A DNA stretch of 16,264 nucleotides from JBHPCZ01 sp042573625 (GTDB lineage Bacteria > Desulfobacterota > Desulfobacteria > Desulfobacterales > UBA11574), in assembly GCA_042573625.1 (NCBI GenBank), contig JBHPCZ010000077.1:1-16264 (forward strand), written 5' to 3'. Below the pieces are notes generated by a model. It made no database searches. It was given only the letters and a program-made list of their open reading frames with translations, and was not told where the DNA came from. Every line of letters begins with the position of its first letter. Position 1 is the first letter of the stretch. The position numbers and the translations under genes are program-made. Of the stretch, positions 6,507-14,704 are shown piece after piece.

Positions 6507-8747
6507 TTAGATTGTCAGACTAATTTTCTCCCTGACCGCGTCGACTCTCTCATTGATGCTTCCGGCTGCCAGCTCCATTTCTTTCAGAATTTGAGACGTC
6601 CTTTCCTTTTCGGATTGCTCCTGTTTCATTAATTCTTCAATTGTTGAAAAGTCTGTAACATAAGTTTGAAACCGGTCGAGAAACGTTTCGGCAAGTCTGC
6701 TGGATGCTGCGTCCGCTATCTTAAATAAATATTGAAATTTAATGTTCTCCTTGTAGTCTTTGAAAAGGAAAATAATCGATCTTTCTGTTTCACGCTTCAT
6801 GCGCAAGACACCGTCCTTCAACGCCAGTATTTCTTCTTCATTTTTATTCTGAATCGGTTTTTTCAATATTTTTTTAAGCATCTTTACGGCTGAATAAAAG
6901 CCGAGCCGCATAATTGCTTCTGTTCTTATCTTTGCCGAGTACCGCATGTTGTCGGCCAATGGCGGCAGTGTTAATGCAACTGCTCCTTTAAGGAAATCCA
7001 TGTCCGGCAATTCTACTTTTTGCCGGCTTTCCATTAAACGGGCAATTCCAACGCTGCTTAAGGCATCGTCATACTCCACAATAGCGTCTTGAATCATGTT
7101 ATCAAATGGAGAAACAACTGATTCAAGATATTCCTTTATTCGTGCTTCTTTACTCTTAACAAAGCCGGCGATTTCAGGGTTAATGGTTTCTGTCATGAAT
7201 GTATCCAACGCCTGTTTTACCTCCTGGAAAACAGAGTAGAGCGTATTTGAAAAACCAGAAACTATCATACTCTCTTCATATCGACTATAGGTTACGTTAT
7301 AGTTCCTGATAAATTCAACAATGTTGACGACTATTTGACCTGACCGGGCATCGAAAAATCGATCAACATCACCGGCAAGCTCTTTTTTTAGACTTTGAAT
7401 CGCGCCATTGAGAGTCCTTTCTATCATTGACTTAATCTGGATCATCTTCTCCTGATGATGCTTTAGCTTGGTAATAATTTCATTGACGCTGGATGTGTCT
7501 CTAAGCAGAATATCCTGATTGATGCCGGCCCAATGGTCCACGCCCGACAGTATGACCCCGAATCGTTCAAGATGGTTTTTCAGCAGCAGTGAATTGCGCT
7601 CCCGGGTGAGTTTGTGATTCAACGACAATTCAAAATTCTCTGTTTCCTGATCCATGAAGGCTGTTAACTCCCGATCTTTTTTCCATTGTCTCAATCTTTG
7701 TTTCTCTTTTGAAGTCAGGTTTTTGTTCATGGATTTGAAAAGGTTGTACAGCGCTGAAAAACAGTAGATTTCAGGATTCGGCTTTATCAACGAAATCTCT
7801 TCTTTTACTCTTTCAATAAGCGCACTGAGGTTATCCAGTGATTCGTGTTCGCCGAGGTCACCATTGATTACAAACACGATGTTGTCCAGAATCCCCATCT
7901 TCTTGATAATGGATAGAAACTTGATATCAGCCTGTCGAAGCCCTGTTCTACTGCTCACCACATATACGATGAAATGAGTTAAAAAAAGATAATCCTGGAT
8001 CATGGCGAGGTGGAGAGGATTTGGAGAATCGCTTCCCTGACAGTCCGCAATTTCATAATTGCCATCTATCACATCCGAATCGATTTGCAGCTGTATATTG
8101 TTCAGATAGGCTGCCAGTGACTCATCTCCCACAAACGTCTGGTGCTCCGGGAAAAGATCTTTCTCATACTGCATCGACGTTGTGTCGGAAGAAATGATCT
8201 CCCTAACCCGATCATATCCTTTCAGGTAAGCCGTCAGAAGCACACTGTTCGCGTTTCGCGTGTCATTGGTAATCAACTGGTCAGCGTTTAAGGTGTTTAA
8301 TGCCTGCTGAAGCTCCATTCGCTCTTTTTCTCGACGGATATCAAAGCTTTTATTTTCCGACCGCCAGTCTGTTGAAGGGAACAGAACCATCGCCTGCTCA
8401 ATATCCGAATTCACCGCATCCCAAGACTTAAGATCGAGCGTTGCTTTGAGCGGGTTTCCGCTTTGAACTCGCGTAACAATAGAAGTAATAACCCCGGCAC
8501 CCCTTTTTAAATAATCACCCTTGAAGAGTGCATTCACCAAGGTGCTCTTCCCGGATTTAATGGCACCCACAATGGCAACACGAATTATTTCTTCCGATAT
8601 CTGCTTTTGGAAGTCATCGCACGTCCTTTCCCAATCTCCAAAGCGGTGTTCACCCATACCAGGGATTGCTTTCGCACTGGAAAGAAGCGATGACATCTGC
8701 TGATTTATTTCTATGAGTTCGCCTTTAAGCGCGGTGTATGTATCCAT
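6507..8747 (-). CDS. Dynamin-like large GTPase
   Basis: About 746 residues from ATG 8747. The GTPase motifs are in order: G1 GAIKSGKST (61-69), G2 Thr in VITSIVTR (86-93), G3 DCQG (235-238) and a G4-like VINGDLGE (293-300), where the usual NKxD reads NGDL. The long remainder is helical with coiled-coil-like segments (about 410-560) and a charged heptad-like C-terminus from about 690 to the end. This matches bacterial dynamin-like proteins, which bind lipid and remodel or protect membranes. A weakly hydrophobic patch (about 610-625) could be a lipid-contact region. A TTG start at 8783 (12 residues longer) is possible, but neither start has a clear ribosome binding site; ATG was chosen because MDTYTALKGEL begins the helical domain. 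The downstream ParA gene follows after a palindrome. Confidence 0.85.
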   Translation of the reverse strand: MDTYTALKGELIEINQQMSSLLSSAKAIPGMGEHRFGDWERTCDDFQKQISEEIIRVAIVGAIKSGKSTLVNALFKGDYLKRGAGVITSIVTRVQSGNPLKATLDLKSWDAVNSDIEQAMVLFPSTDWRSENKSFDIRREKERMELQQALNTLNADQLITNDTRNANSVLLTAYLKGYDRVREIISSDTTSMQYEKDLFPEHQTFVGDESLAAYLNNIQLQIDSDVIDGNYEIADCQGSDSPNPLHLAMIQDYLFLTHFIVYVVSSRTGLRQADIKFLSIIKKMGILDNIVFVINGDLGEHESLDNLSALIERVKEEISLIKPNPEIYCFSALYNLFKSMNKNLTSKEKQRLRQWKKDRELTAFMDQETENFELSLNHKLTRERNSLLLKNHLERFGVILSGVDHWAGINQDILLRDTSSVNEIITKLKHHQEKMIQIKSMIERTLNGAIQSLKKELAGDVDRFFDARSGQIVVNIVEFIRNYNVTYSRYEESMIVSGFSNTLYSVFQEVKQALDTFMTETINPEIAGFVKSKEARIKEYLESVVSPFDNMIQDAIVEYDDALSSVGIARLMESRQKVELPDMDFLKGAVALTLPPLADNMRYSAKIRTEAIMRLGFYSAVKMLKKILKKPIQNKNEEEILALKDGVLRMKRETERSIIFLFKDYKENIKFQYLFKIADAASSRLAETFLDRFQTYVTDFSTIEELMKQEQSEKERTSQILKEMELAAGSINERVDAVREKISLTI

Positions 8748-9235
8748 CTCAATGACTAAGTTTGGATGTCGGAGAGTTTTCAATTATTACTTGCGTATCT
8801 ACCCAATTCGGCTCCTGTTTTCATTTATATCCCCCGCCGGATAATTCCTCCCTGAAAATACCGGTTCAAGCGCTGATTAATACCGTTTATTTATTTAATT
8901 GTCAAAACGATTTCCTGAACGATCCGGAAGCTGCACCGCTCATGTCATGTAACGTCTTTAGAATGATACTTCCCTTCCGAAAGAAGTCGTATGCACCAAA
9001 TACACAAGGCGGAATGTAATCACCCTACCACAAACCTGCTATCTACGATTTCATTTTTTTACAGCTTAATGGGCATAATGCCTTGTAAAATCTAAGGTTT
9101 CATGATACAGATCAGGCGAAAGCTCGAAATGACGGGCAGGCAATACTGAGGACTGGCACATATATGAACCGATGGGATATTTTGGAAAGCGGCTTTTTAC
9201 GGCGGTAACTCAACTATAACGAGGAAAATTGGTCT
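8748..9235. other. Divergent intergenic region
   Basis: About 488 bases between the dynamin-like gene (minus) and the small Cys protein gene (plus), so it should hold divergent promoters. No strong -35/-10 pair was found for either. A dyad GGCAT-A-ATGCC lies at 9072-9082. An open frame at 8762-9019 on the plus strand lacks a ribosome binding site and has no recognisable domain, so it is not annotated. Confidence 0.4.
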
Positions 9236-9382
9236 ATGTCGGAAAAACATCCCGAATGCCCGCTATATAATCCCTTAAATTGTAAAGAGTATTATAATCC
9301 CAAGCTCTGTGCGTTTGTAAGAAAAGACAAGGAATGCCTTAAAAAAAAGAAACCCAAATCTAAACGAAAGTCGAAGAAATAG
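9236..9382 (+). CDS. Small Cys4, Lys-tailed protein (48 aa)
   Basis: ATG at 9236 to TAG at 9382 encodes 48 residues. Cysteines lie at 8, 16, 25 and 34 (spacings of 7, 8 and 8 residues), within a CPLYNPLNC and NPKLCAFVRKDKEC frame, followed by a lysine/arginine-rich tail (residues 36-48). GAGGAAAA begins at 9221, with 11 bases between GAGG and the ATG, a usable if long spacing. The paired NP-x-x-C pattern and four cysteines suggest a small zinc- or iron-binding module with a nucleic-acid-binding basic tail; this is inference. I have an impression of similar short Cys proteins in sulfate reducers but cannot confirm it. It is a single-gene unit, convergent with yqgE. Confidence 0.7.
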   Translation: MSEKHPECPLYNPLNCKEYYNPKLCAFVRKDKECLKKKKPKSKRKSKK

Positions 9383-9413
9383 CCGACAACCTTATGTAGG
9401 TTTGAAGCCGCTT

Positions 9414-9983
9414 CTAGGCATGGCCCGCAGTATCCATCAACTGCGCCGGATTGATCCCCATCTTTTTCATTGTCGCTTCCCATCGAGCTTCTATAGGCAT
9501 GTCAAAAATAATCTCTTCATGAACAGGACCTATCAGCCAGGCGTTCTCCCGGATCTCTCCTTCCAATTGACCTGAAGCCCATCCGGCACACCCCAAAGCG
9601 ATAATAAACAATCTCGGTCCCCTGCCCGTGGCCAGGGCCGCCATAATGTCTTTTGTGTTGCTCATGGCGAGAGAGGGCGTAATCATAAGGCAGCCCTCCC
9701 AACCGAAAGGAGGGCCGTGAAGCAAGAAAATCTCACCGATATGAACAGGTCCGCCAATATGGATCGGTATGGATTCTGCCTCCGGCTTATATTTTAAATT
9801 GAGCTCTTCAAAAATATCTTTTCCGGTTAGGGAGGGATGAACCCGATTCACCACAATACCGACAGTCCCTGCTTGGGTGTACTCACATAGACATGTGACT
9901 GTCTGATAAAAATTAGGATCAAGCAAACCAGGCATAGATGTAAGGAACTGACCCTTTAGGGAACTAGGGTGTTTATTTTCCAT
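9414..9983 (-). CDS. yqgE: YqgE/AlgH family protein (UPF0301)
   Basis: A 189-residue protein beginning MENKHPSSLKGQFLTSMPGL. Family marks are seen: GQFLTSMPGLLDPNFYQTV near the start, GIVVNR, IHIGGPV, then LFIIALGCAGWASGQLEGEI and NAWL near the C-terminus. The length fits the family (about 185-190). The role of YqgE/AlgH is not settled; it was first linked to alginate regulation in Pseudomonas. The frame is open to an ATG at 10049, but the ATG at 9983 is preferred because GGAGG sits five bases before the AAGAT-ATG junction and because the upstream ATG lies inside the probable promoter spacer. It is divergent from the glycerate kinase gene. Confidence 0.92.
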   Translation of the reverse strand: MENKHPSSLKGQFLTSMPGLLDPNFYQTVTCLCEYTQAGTVGIVVNRVHPSLTGKDIFEELNLKYKPEAESIPIHIGGPVHIGEIFLLHGPPFGWEGCLMITPSLAMSNTKDIMAALATGRGPRLFIIALGCAGWASGQLEGEIRENAWLIGPVHEEIIFDMPIEARWEATMKKMGINPAQLMDTAGHA

Positions 9984-10036
9984 ATCTTCCTCCGCGGAAA
10001 CTCCGCCATCATTTTTAACCGTTGTATGATTTTTCC

Positions 10037-10065
10037 AGACTACTTTCATCTTCAGAGCTTGTCAA
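10037..10065 (-). promoter_or_regulatory. Probable promoter of yqgE
   Basis: On the minus strand a perfect TTGACA (10065-10060) is followed after 17 bases by TAGTCT (10042-10037), a weaker -10. It is about 54 bases ahead of the chosen yqgE ATG. Confidence 0.5.
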
Positions 10066-10090
10066 GACAACAAAATCAACGCTTTTTGTT

Positions 10091-10119
10091 TTGACAGGCA
10101 CGACTACACAGCTTATAAT
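10091..10119 (+). promoter_or_regulatory. Full-consensus sigma-70 promoter for glycerate kinase gene
   Basis: TTGACA at 10091-10096, 17-base spacer, TATAAT at 10114-10119: every consensus base is present. Transcription would start near 10126, leaving a leader of about 33 bases. The TTGACA lies in the right arm of an imperfect inverted repeat (TGTCAAGACAACAAAA / TTTTTGTTTTGACA) whose left arm is the -35 box of the divergent yqgE promoter. Confidence 0.8.
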
Positions 10120-10158
10120 TGAACTCAACATCACGAAATTGAACAACATATTTTAATC

Positions 10159-11502
10159 ATGATTTTTCAACTAAAAGATATACCCGGGATGCGAAACGAT
10201 GCAGTCGAAATCTTTAATAAAGGGTTGCAGGCTGTTGAGCCGGGTGCTGCCATCAGAAAATACTGCAGACTCGAAAGCAACACGCTTTTGGTGGGCAATG
10301 AAAGTTATGATCTTTCACAATACAACAAACTGTTTGTTATCGGCGCAGGAAAGGCTTCGGCCCCCATGGCTGAAGCCATGGAATCTATTCTTGGCAAAAG
10401 AATTACAAACGGTCTCATCAATGTAAAGTATGGGCATGTCACCGAACTCCGCCAGGTAGAACTCATAGAAGCCGGTCATCCCATACCGGACGACAATGGA
10501 CAGCACGGCGCAGGTCTTATTAAGAATATTGCCAAGAATGCCGGAAAAAACGATCTTTTGTTATGTTTGATCTCCGGCGGTGGATCCGCCTTACTCCCCC
10601 TTCCGGCTTCCGGACTTACGTTAAAGGAGAAGCAGGATACCATAAAAGTGCTTCTTTCCTGCGGTGCCTCCATTCATGAAATAAATGCAATACGAAAGCA
10701 TATCTCCCTGGTAAAGGGCGGAAGGCTTGCACAGGCGGCCTACCCTGCAACGCTGGTTTCTCTTATACTCTCAGATGTGGTTGGAGATGATCTTGATGTT
10801 ATCGCCTCCGGTCCCACGGTGCCGGACACGACCACATTTTCGGATTGCATGGAAATCGTTGACAAATACAATATCCTAAAACAACTGCCCGAAACCGTTG
10901 TCGATCACATCAAATCCGGATCCGCTGGAAATGTTTCAGAAACTCCCAAAATAGATGATTCTGTTTTTAAAAAAACACAGAATGTGATCATCGGAAGCAA
11001 CATTGAAGCCATCGTCGCCGCGAAGCAGAAGGCTGAACATCTGGGATACAACACACTCATACTCTCTTCCATGATCGAAGGCGAAACCAGACATGTTGCC
11101 CATGTCCACGGCGCTATAGCCAGAGAAATCCTTAAAACAGGCAATCCCCTTCCCTCCCCCGCCTGTATCATCTCCGGCGGCGAAACCACCGTTACACTGA
11201 CAGGAAAAGGCTCTGGCGGAAGAAATCAGGAATTTTCACTGGCTGCGGCAATCGATATTGCCGGCAAGGAAAAAATTGTCGTTCTTAGCGGCGGCACGGA
11301 CGGCACGGACGGCCCCACGGATGCAGCCGGCGCATTTGCAGATACCACAACCTTGATGCGGGCAGAAGTCTTGAACTTAGATCCTCACGATTTCCTTTCA
11401 AATAACGACGCGTACAATTTTTTCGACAAGCTGGGAGATCTGCTGATGACCGGCCCGACCCATACGAATGTAATGGATCTGAGAATTGTACTGGTCGTAT
11501 AA
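10159..11502 (+). CDS. gckA: Glycerate 2-kinase (MOFRL family)
   Basis: A 447-residue protein of the glycerate kinase/hydroxypyruvate reductase family that phosphorylates D-glycerate to 2-phosphoglycerate with ATP in the cytoplasm. Visible marks are VIGAGKASAPMA (60-71), LISGGGSALLPLP (138-149), INAIRKHIS..KGGRLA, SDVVGDDLDVIASGP, and in the C-terminal MOFRL domain SGGET, GSGGRNQEF and GGTDGTDGPTDAAGA, ending in TGPTHTNVMDLRIVLV. The length is normal. The start is uncertain: ATG 10159 has no good ribosome binding site, and ATG 10189 (before RNDAVEIF, the typical family start) is an alternative, also without one. It is driven by a consensus promoter and stands alone. Confidence 0.92.
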   Translation: MIFQLKDIPGMRNDAVEIFNKGLQAVEPGAAIRKYCRLESNTLLVGNESYDLSQYNKLFVIGAGKASAPMAEAMESILGKRITNGLINVKYGHVTELRQVELIEAGHPIPDDNGQHGAGLIKNIAKNAGKNDLLLCLISGGGSALLPLPASGLTLKEKQDTIKVLLSCGASIHEINAIRKHISLVKGGRLAQAAYPATLVSLILSDVVGDDLDVIASGPTVPDTTTFSDCMEIVDKYNILKQLPETVVDHIKSGSAGNVSETPKIDDSVFKKTQNVIIGSNIEAIVAAKQKAEHLGYNTLILSSMIEGETRHVAHVHGAIAREILKTGNPLPSPACIISGGETTVTLTGKGSGGRNQEFSLAAAIDIAGKEKIVVLSGGTDGTDGPTDAAGAFADTTTLMRAEVLNLDPHDFLSNNDAYNFFDKLGDLLMTGPTHTNVMDLRIVLVV

Positions 11503-11529
11503 AGAGAATTTGAATGATGAAAAGAAAGA

Positions 11530-11584
11530 ATGGCAGAAATTGCCATAGGAAGCACCCCTTATGGGGAGGACATCGTCCCCGACC
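11530..11584 (+). terminator. Cluster of small hairpins after glycerate kinase gene
   Basis: Three small stems follow the stop codon in a row: ATGGCA-GAAAT-TGCCAT (11530-11546), CCCC-TTAT-GGGG (11555-11566) and GGAC-ATC-GTCC (about 11568-11580). None has a U-run, so a weak or factor-dependent end, or transcript 3' protection, is more likely than a classical terminator. Confidence 0.35.
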
Positions 11585-11614
11585 TTGAAAATAGTCGCTA
11601 TTTCATAAGTTGCC

Positions 11615-11762
11615 GAATATCCAACATCCAACAAGGAATGTCGAACGATGAAGTCTTCGGCCAATGTAAAATGACAGCACCAAATTTCACGGAAAATATA
11701 GCCTGAAAGTAAACACGACGTTCCTTCTATATTCGATATAGGATATTCGACATTCGATATTG
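11615..11762. repeat. Imperfect inverted repeat rich in ATTCGA words
   Basis: The left arm carries GAATATCCAACATCCAACA then AAGGAATGTCG (11633-11643). The right arm carries CGACGTTCCTT (11716-11726) then three ATTCGA words within 11731-11757. The 11-bp parts pair with one mismatch and the flanking A/T-rich words are also partly complementary. The 387-base gap between the glycerate kinase and dtd genes has no convincing coding frame, so this looks like a noncoding repeat element inserted there. Confidence 0.55.
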
Positions 11763-11889
11763 AAAACACCGGTTGAATGATACATCGCGTATCGTGACAT
11801 TTCGGATCGGTTGAACCTGAACCGGAATTGGGAAAAAGGGATCGTTTTTCACAGGTCTCAACAGGTTATCGAATATTTGGGGCATAACT

Positions 11890-12330
11890 ATGCGGGCAGT
11901 GGTTCAAAGGGTAAAAGAGGGCTCCGTATCTGTTAACAGCGATATGATCGGGAGGATTGGCAAAGGACTCGTCGTACTTTTGGGCGTTGCTGAAACAGAC
12001 CAACCCGGTGACGCTGATTTTCTTGCCGACAAGATTGTGAACTTGAGGATTTTTGAAGATGAAAGTCACAAAATGAACCGGTCTTTGCTTGATACCGGCG
12101 GTGAGATGCTTGTCGTTTCCCAGTTTACCCTGCTGGGCGACTGCCGAAAAGGGAGGCGTCCGTCATTTACACAAGCTGCCGGACCGGAAATGGCAAATGG
12201 TCTTTATGAACGCTTTGTAAAACGGGTCCGTCAAAAAGGGGTGACCGTTGAAACCGGTCGATTTCGTGCCATGATGGACGTGGCCTTGATCAATGACGGA
12301 CCGGTGACCCTGATCGTGGAAAGCAAATAA
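11890..12330 (+). CDS. dtd: D-aminoacyl-tRNA deacylase
   Basis: A 146-residue protein, the standard length of Dtd. It hydrolyses D-aminoacyl-tRNAs (and Gly mischarged on tRNA-Ala) in the cytoplasm, keeping D-residues out of proteins. The start MRAVVQRV, the SQFTLLGD motif (77-84), the RRPSFT segment (89-94) and the NDGPVT motif (135-140, the cross-subunit GP pair that gives chiral rejection) are all present. The ribosome binding site is weak (TTGGGG ahead of the ATG). It runs in the same direction as the following carboxypeptidase gene with a 54-base gap. Confidence 0.96.
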   Translation: MRAVVQRVKEGSVSVNSDMIGRIGKGLVVLLGVAETDQPGDADFLADKIVNLRIFEDESHKMNRSLLDTGGEMLVVSQFTLLGDCRKGRRPSFTQAAGPEMANGLYERFVKRVRQKGVTVETGRFRAMMDVALINDGPVTLIVESK

Positions 12331-12384
12331 TTGAGGGGTCGGGAAATTTTCTCGGTTAAGCGCTCCAGCTCGTAATAATGTTTT

Positions 12385-13881
12385 ATGACAAATACACACC
12401 AACCCTTCAAACAGTTTACATCTGATATCTTTATGGATTATGGTAAAAACATCTATTATTTGCCCTTCAAACAAAACAATCCCCGAACCACTGATCCCTT
12501 AAACCGACGACCTTTCAAATCGAATACATCTGGAGTCTGCCCCAAGGAAAGCAATCAATATTCATGCAACACCGGGAAAAAGAGGGCCATATATCCCGCA
12601 AGGTTCCTCATGCTGTTTTTTTTGTTCACGCTTCTTCAACCGAATTTTCTTTTCGCAAAAAAGCAGTACCCGGATATGGGATCCGGGTCGCAGGGTTCGA
12701 CATCGGTGGTTGTTGCATCGGGAATAAAGAATCCTTCAACATCACAGAAATGGGAATCCCTCTGCAAAGAACTTGAAGGTCTTATCGGAAATCGAGACGC
12801 CGTTATTGTTGCGACCCCTGATGATCGGGTGATCTTTTCAAAAAATGCGGACAAGAAGCTGGTTCCCGCCTCAACCCTTAAAATACTCACCGCCCTTGTG
12901 GCCCTAAAGGTCCTGGGTCCCAACTACCGATTTGTCACCGAATTCTATCTGGACAAAGAATCAAATCTGACAATCAAGGGATATGGCGACCCCCTTCTTG
13001 TCTCCGAAACCGTAAACAAGATATCCAGCGCCCTCAGCCCGATGCTGAATTCGATTAAAGACATTGTTTTGGACGCTGCATATTTTGAAGATCCATTGGT
13101 TGTCCCCGGCATCAGTTCTTCGTCTGAACCGTATGACGCACCCAACGGTGCGCTGTGCGTTAATTTTAACACGGTTTATTTTAAACGAAATAAAAACGGT
13201 ATCTATGTCAGTGCCGAACCTCAGACACCACTTTTGCCTTTTGCGCTAAACCGAATACGCAAATCCGGACTTCAGCAAGGTCGAATCGTCCTTTCGCACA
13301 ATCACGAAGAAAACATACGGTATGCCGGTCACCTTTTTCAGTATTTTCTCAACAAAGAAGGGATACCGTCATCGGGCAAAATAAGAACCGGTCGGGTTAA
13401 AAATGAGACAGATCGGCTCATTTTAAAATATGTGTCTGAATTTACTCTGATGCAGGTGGTGCCGAAGCTTTTTGAATATTCAAACAACTTTATGTCAAAC
13501 CAGATACTTATTTCCGCCGGTGCAAAAGTGTATGGGCCACCCGGATCCCTTAAAAAAGGCGTTCTTGCGGCAAAGGCCTACGCTCAACAGGCGCTTGAAA
13601 TAGAGGATATTCATATCGTTGAGGGTTCCGGGATATCGCGCGCCAACAAGGTTTCGGCCCAAACACTCTATGCTGTGCTGCAAAAATTCGAGCCCTACTA
13701 CCAACTCCTGACAAAATCAGGCAATGCTTATGTAAAAACCGGGACTTTGCATGACGTCGGAACAAGAGCGGGGTATATCGAAAACGCAGAAGGAAAGTTG
13801 TATCGTTTTGTTATATTGATCAATACGCCGGGAAAGAAACCGGAACCTATTATGGACAGACTGATGAAGAATATAGATTAG
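12385..13881 (+). CDS. dacB: D-Ala-D-Ala carboxypeptidase/endopeptidase, PBP4 type
   Basis: Serine peptidase of the S13 (PBP4/DacB) family acting on peptidoglycan in the periplasm. Counting from the ATG at 12385, the active-site triad motifs are S163-TLK (PASTLK), S366-N-N and K451-T-G. A hydrophobic export segment lies at 75-91 (LMLFFLFTLLQPNFLFA), followed by KK. The distance between the SxxK and SxN motifs is about 40 residues shorter than in E. coli PBP4, so the inserted domain is reduced. The start is unclear: the frame is open to 12385, giving a 60-residue lead with no ribosome binding site; ATG 12610, with AAGG six bases before it, would begin right in the hydrophobic core. The lead region contains three PFK(Q/S) repeats. 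It is convergent with folE2. Confidence 0.9.
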   Translation: MTNTHQPFKQFTSDIFMDYGKNIYYLPFKQNNPRTTDPLNRRPFKSNTSGVCPKESNQYSCNTGKKRAIYPARFLMLFFLFTLLQPNFLFAKKQYPDMGSGSQGSTSVVVASGIKNPSTSQKWESLCKELEGLIGNRDAVIVATPDDRVIFSKNADKKLVPASTLKILTALVALKVLGPNYRFVTEFYLDKESNLTIKGYGDPLLVSETVNKISSALSPMLNSIKDIVLDAAYFEDPLVVPGISSSSEPYDAPNGALCVNFNTVYFKRNKNGIYVSAEPQTPLLPFALNRIRKSGLQQGRIVLSHNHEENIRYAGHLFQYFLNKEGIPSSGKIRTGRVKNETDRLILKYVSEFTLMQVVPKLFEYSNNFMSNQILISAGAKVYGPPGSLKKGVLAAKAYAQQALEIEDIHIVEGSGISRANKVSAQTLYAVLQKFEPYYQLLTKSGNAYVKTGTLHDVGTRAGYIENAEGKLYRFVILINTPGKKPEPIMDRLMKNID

Positions 13882-13910
13882 TTGACATCATCGTCGGAGG
13901 GGACGGTCAA
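13882..13910. terminator. Weak hairpin between convergent genes
   Basis: TTGAC...CGTC-GGAGGG-GACG-GTCAA with a five-base bulge starts directly after the dacB stop. There is no U-run on either side. It may help end transcription from both sides, but the support is slight. Confidence 0.3.
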
Positions 13911-13918
13911 GGCGATAA

Positions 13919-14704
13919 TCAAGACTCCGGATACTGACCACTTGTAATGGATGCGTACGCACTGTGGTTGTGTATTGACTCGAAATTTTCAGCACCCACG
14001 GAAAACCAGGTAATATTGTTATCCTTTTTCAGCTTATCGGCAATATCCCGGACGATATCTTCCACAAATTTCGGATTGGAAAACCCTCTTTCAGTCACAT
14101 GCTTTTCATCAACACGCTTCAGGACCGAATACACTTCGCATGAAGCGCATTCCTCCACCAGTTCGATCATATCTTCAATCCAGATAAATTTATCAAACCG
14201 TGTACTGAGCCGGACTTGTCCGCGCTGGTTGTGAGCCCCCACATCACTGATCTCCTTTGAGCAGGGGCAAACCGAAGATATCGGGACAACGACGACCGAT
14301 ACCAGATCGGTCTTGCCGTTTGAATCGCTTGATCCCAAAAAAATGCAGGTATAATCCATTAGACCGGGAGAATTGCTGACCGGAGATCTTTTTTCGATAA
14401 AATAAGGAAAGGTCACTTCAATGCTGGCTGATGCTGCATCCAAATGCTCTTTCATTTCCTCAAGAATAACCGAAATTTTTTTCAAAGAAACTTCCGGGCG
14501 GAACATATGAAGCATTTCAACAAAACGGCTCATATGCGTCCCCTTGTATTCGTGGGGCAAATCAACATACATATTGATATTGGCTACCGTGTGCTGAAAC
14601 TTGTTGCTCCGGTCAAGTACCCTTATGGGGTACTGAAGGTTCTTTATACCCACCTTGTCAATGGGTATGTTGCGATAATCGCGTTGGTTTTGAATATCTT
14701 TCAT
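13919..14704 (-). CDS. folE2: GTP cyclohydrolase FolE2 (type IB)
   Basis: A 261-residue protein that converts GTP to 7,8-dihydroneopterin triphosphate, the entry to folate and to queuosine precursors, using metals other than zinc where needed. Family motifs: GTHMSRF (55-61), CPCSKEIS (146-153) with the conserved Cys148, and GAHNQRGQ (156-163). The C-terminal part carries FENPK-like GFSNPKFVED and NHSAYA. The length is typical. The ATG overlaps the TGA of ttcA (ATGA), so translation is probably coupled, and it is the last gene of the greA-rpoZ-ttcA-folE2 run. Confidence 0.96.
   Translation of the reverse strand: MKDIQNQRDYRNIPIDKVGIKNLQYPIRVLDRSNKFQHTVANINMYVDLPHEYKGTHMSRFVEMLHMFRPEVSLKKISVILEEMKEHLDAASASIEVTFPYFIEKRSPVSNSPGLMDYTCIFLGSSDSNGKTDLVSVVVVPISSVCPCSKEISDVGAHNQRGQVRLSTRFDKFIWIEDMIELVEECASCEVYSVLKRVDEKHVTERGFSNPKFVEDIVRDIADKLKKDNNITWFSVGAENFESIHNHSAYASITSGQYPES

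Noticed and set aside
8780..8840. 14-codon minus-strand peptide (MKTGAELGRYASNN) ahead of the dynamin-like gene
   Set aside because: It has a G-rich upstream stretch but no attenuator structure or biased residues; too short to support.
8762..9019. 85-codon plus-strand frame upstream of the small Cys gene
   Set aside because: No ribosome binding site, overlaps the start of the dynamin-like gene, residue make-up looks random.
9150..9175. TGGCAC as a sigma-54 -24 element ahead of the small Cys gene
   Set aside because: The required GC at the -12 position is missing at the right distance.
9983..10049. Longer yqgE start at 10049
   Set aside because: That ATG falls between the -35 and -10 boxes of the probable yqgE promoter and lacks a ribosome binding site, while 9983 has GGAGG at the right distance.
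11398..11769. 123-codon minus-strand frame
   Set aside because: Overlaps the end of the glycerate kinase gene and the ATTCGA repeat, whose periodic words create the frame.
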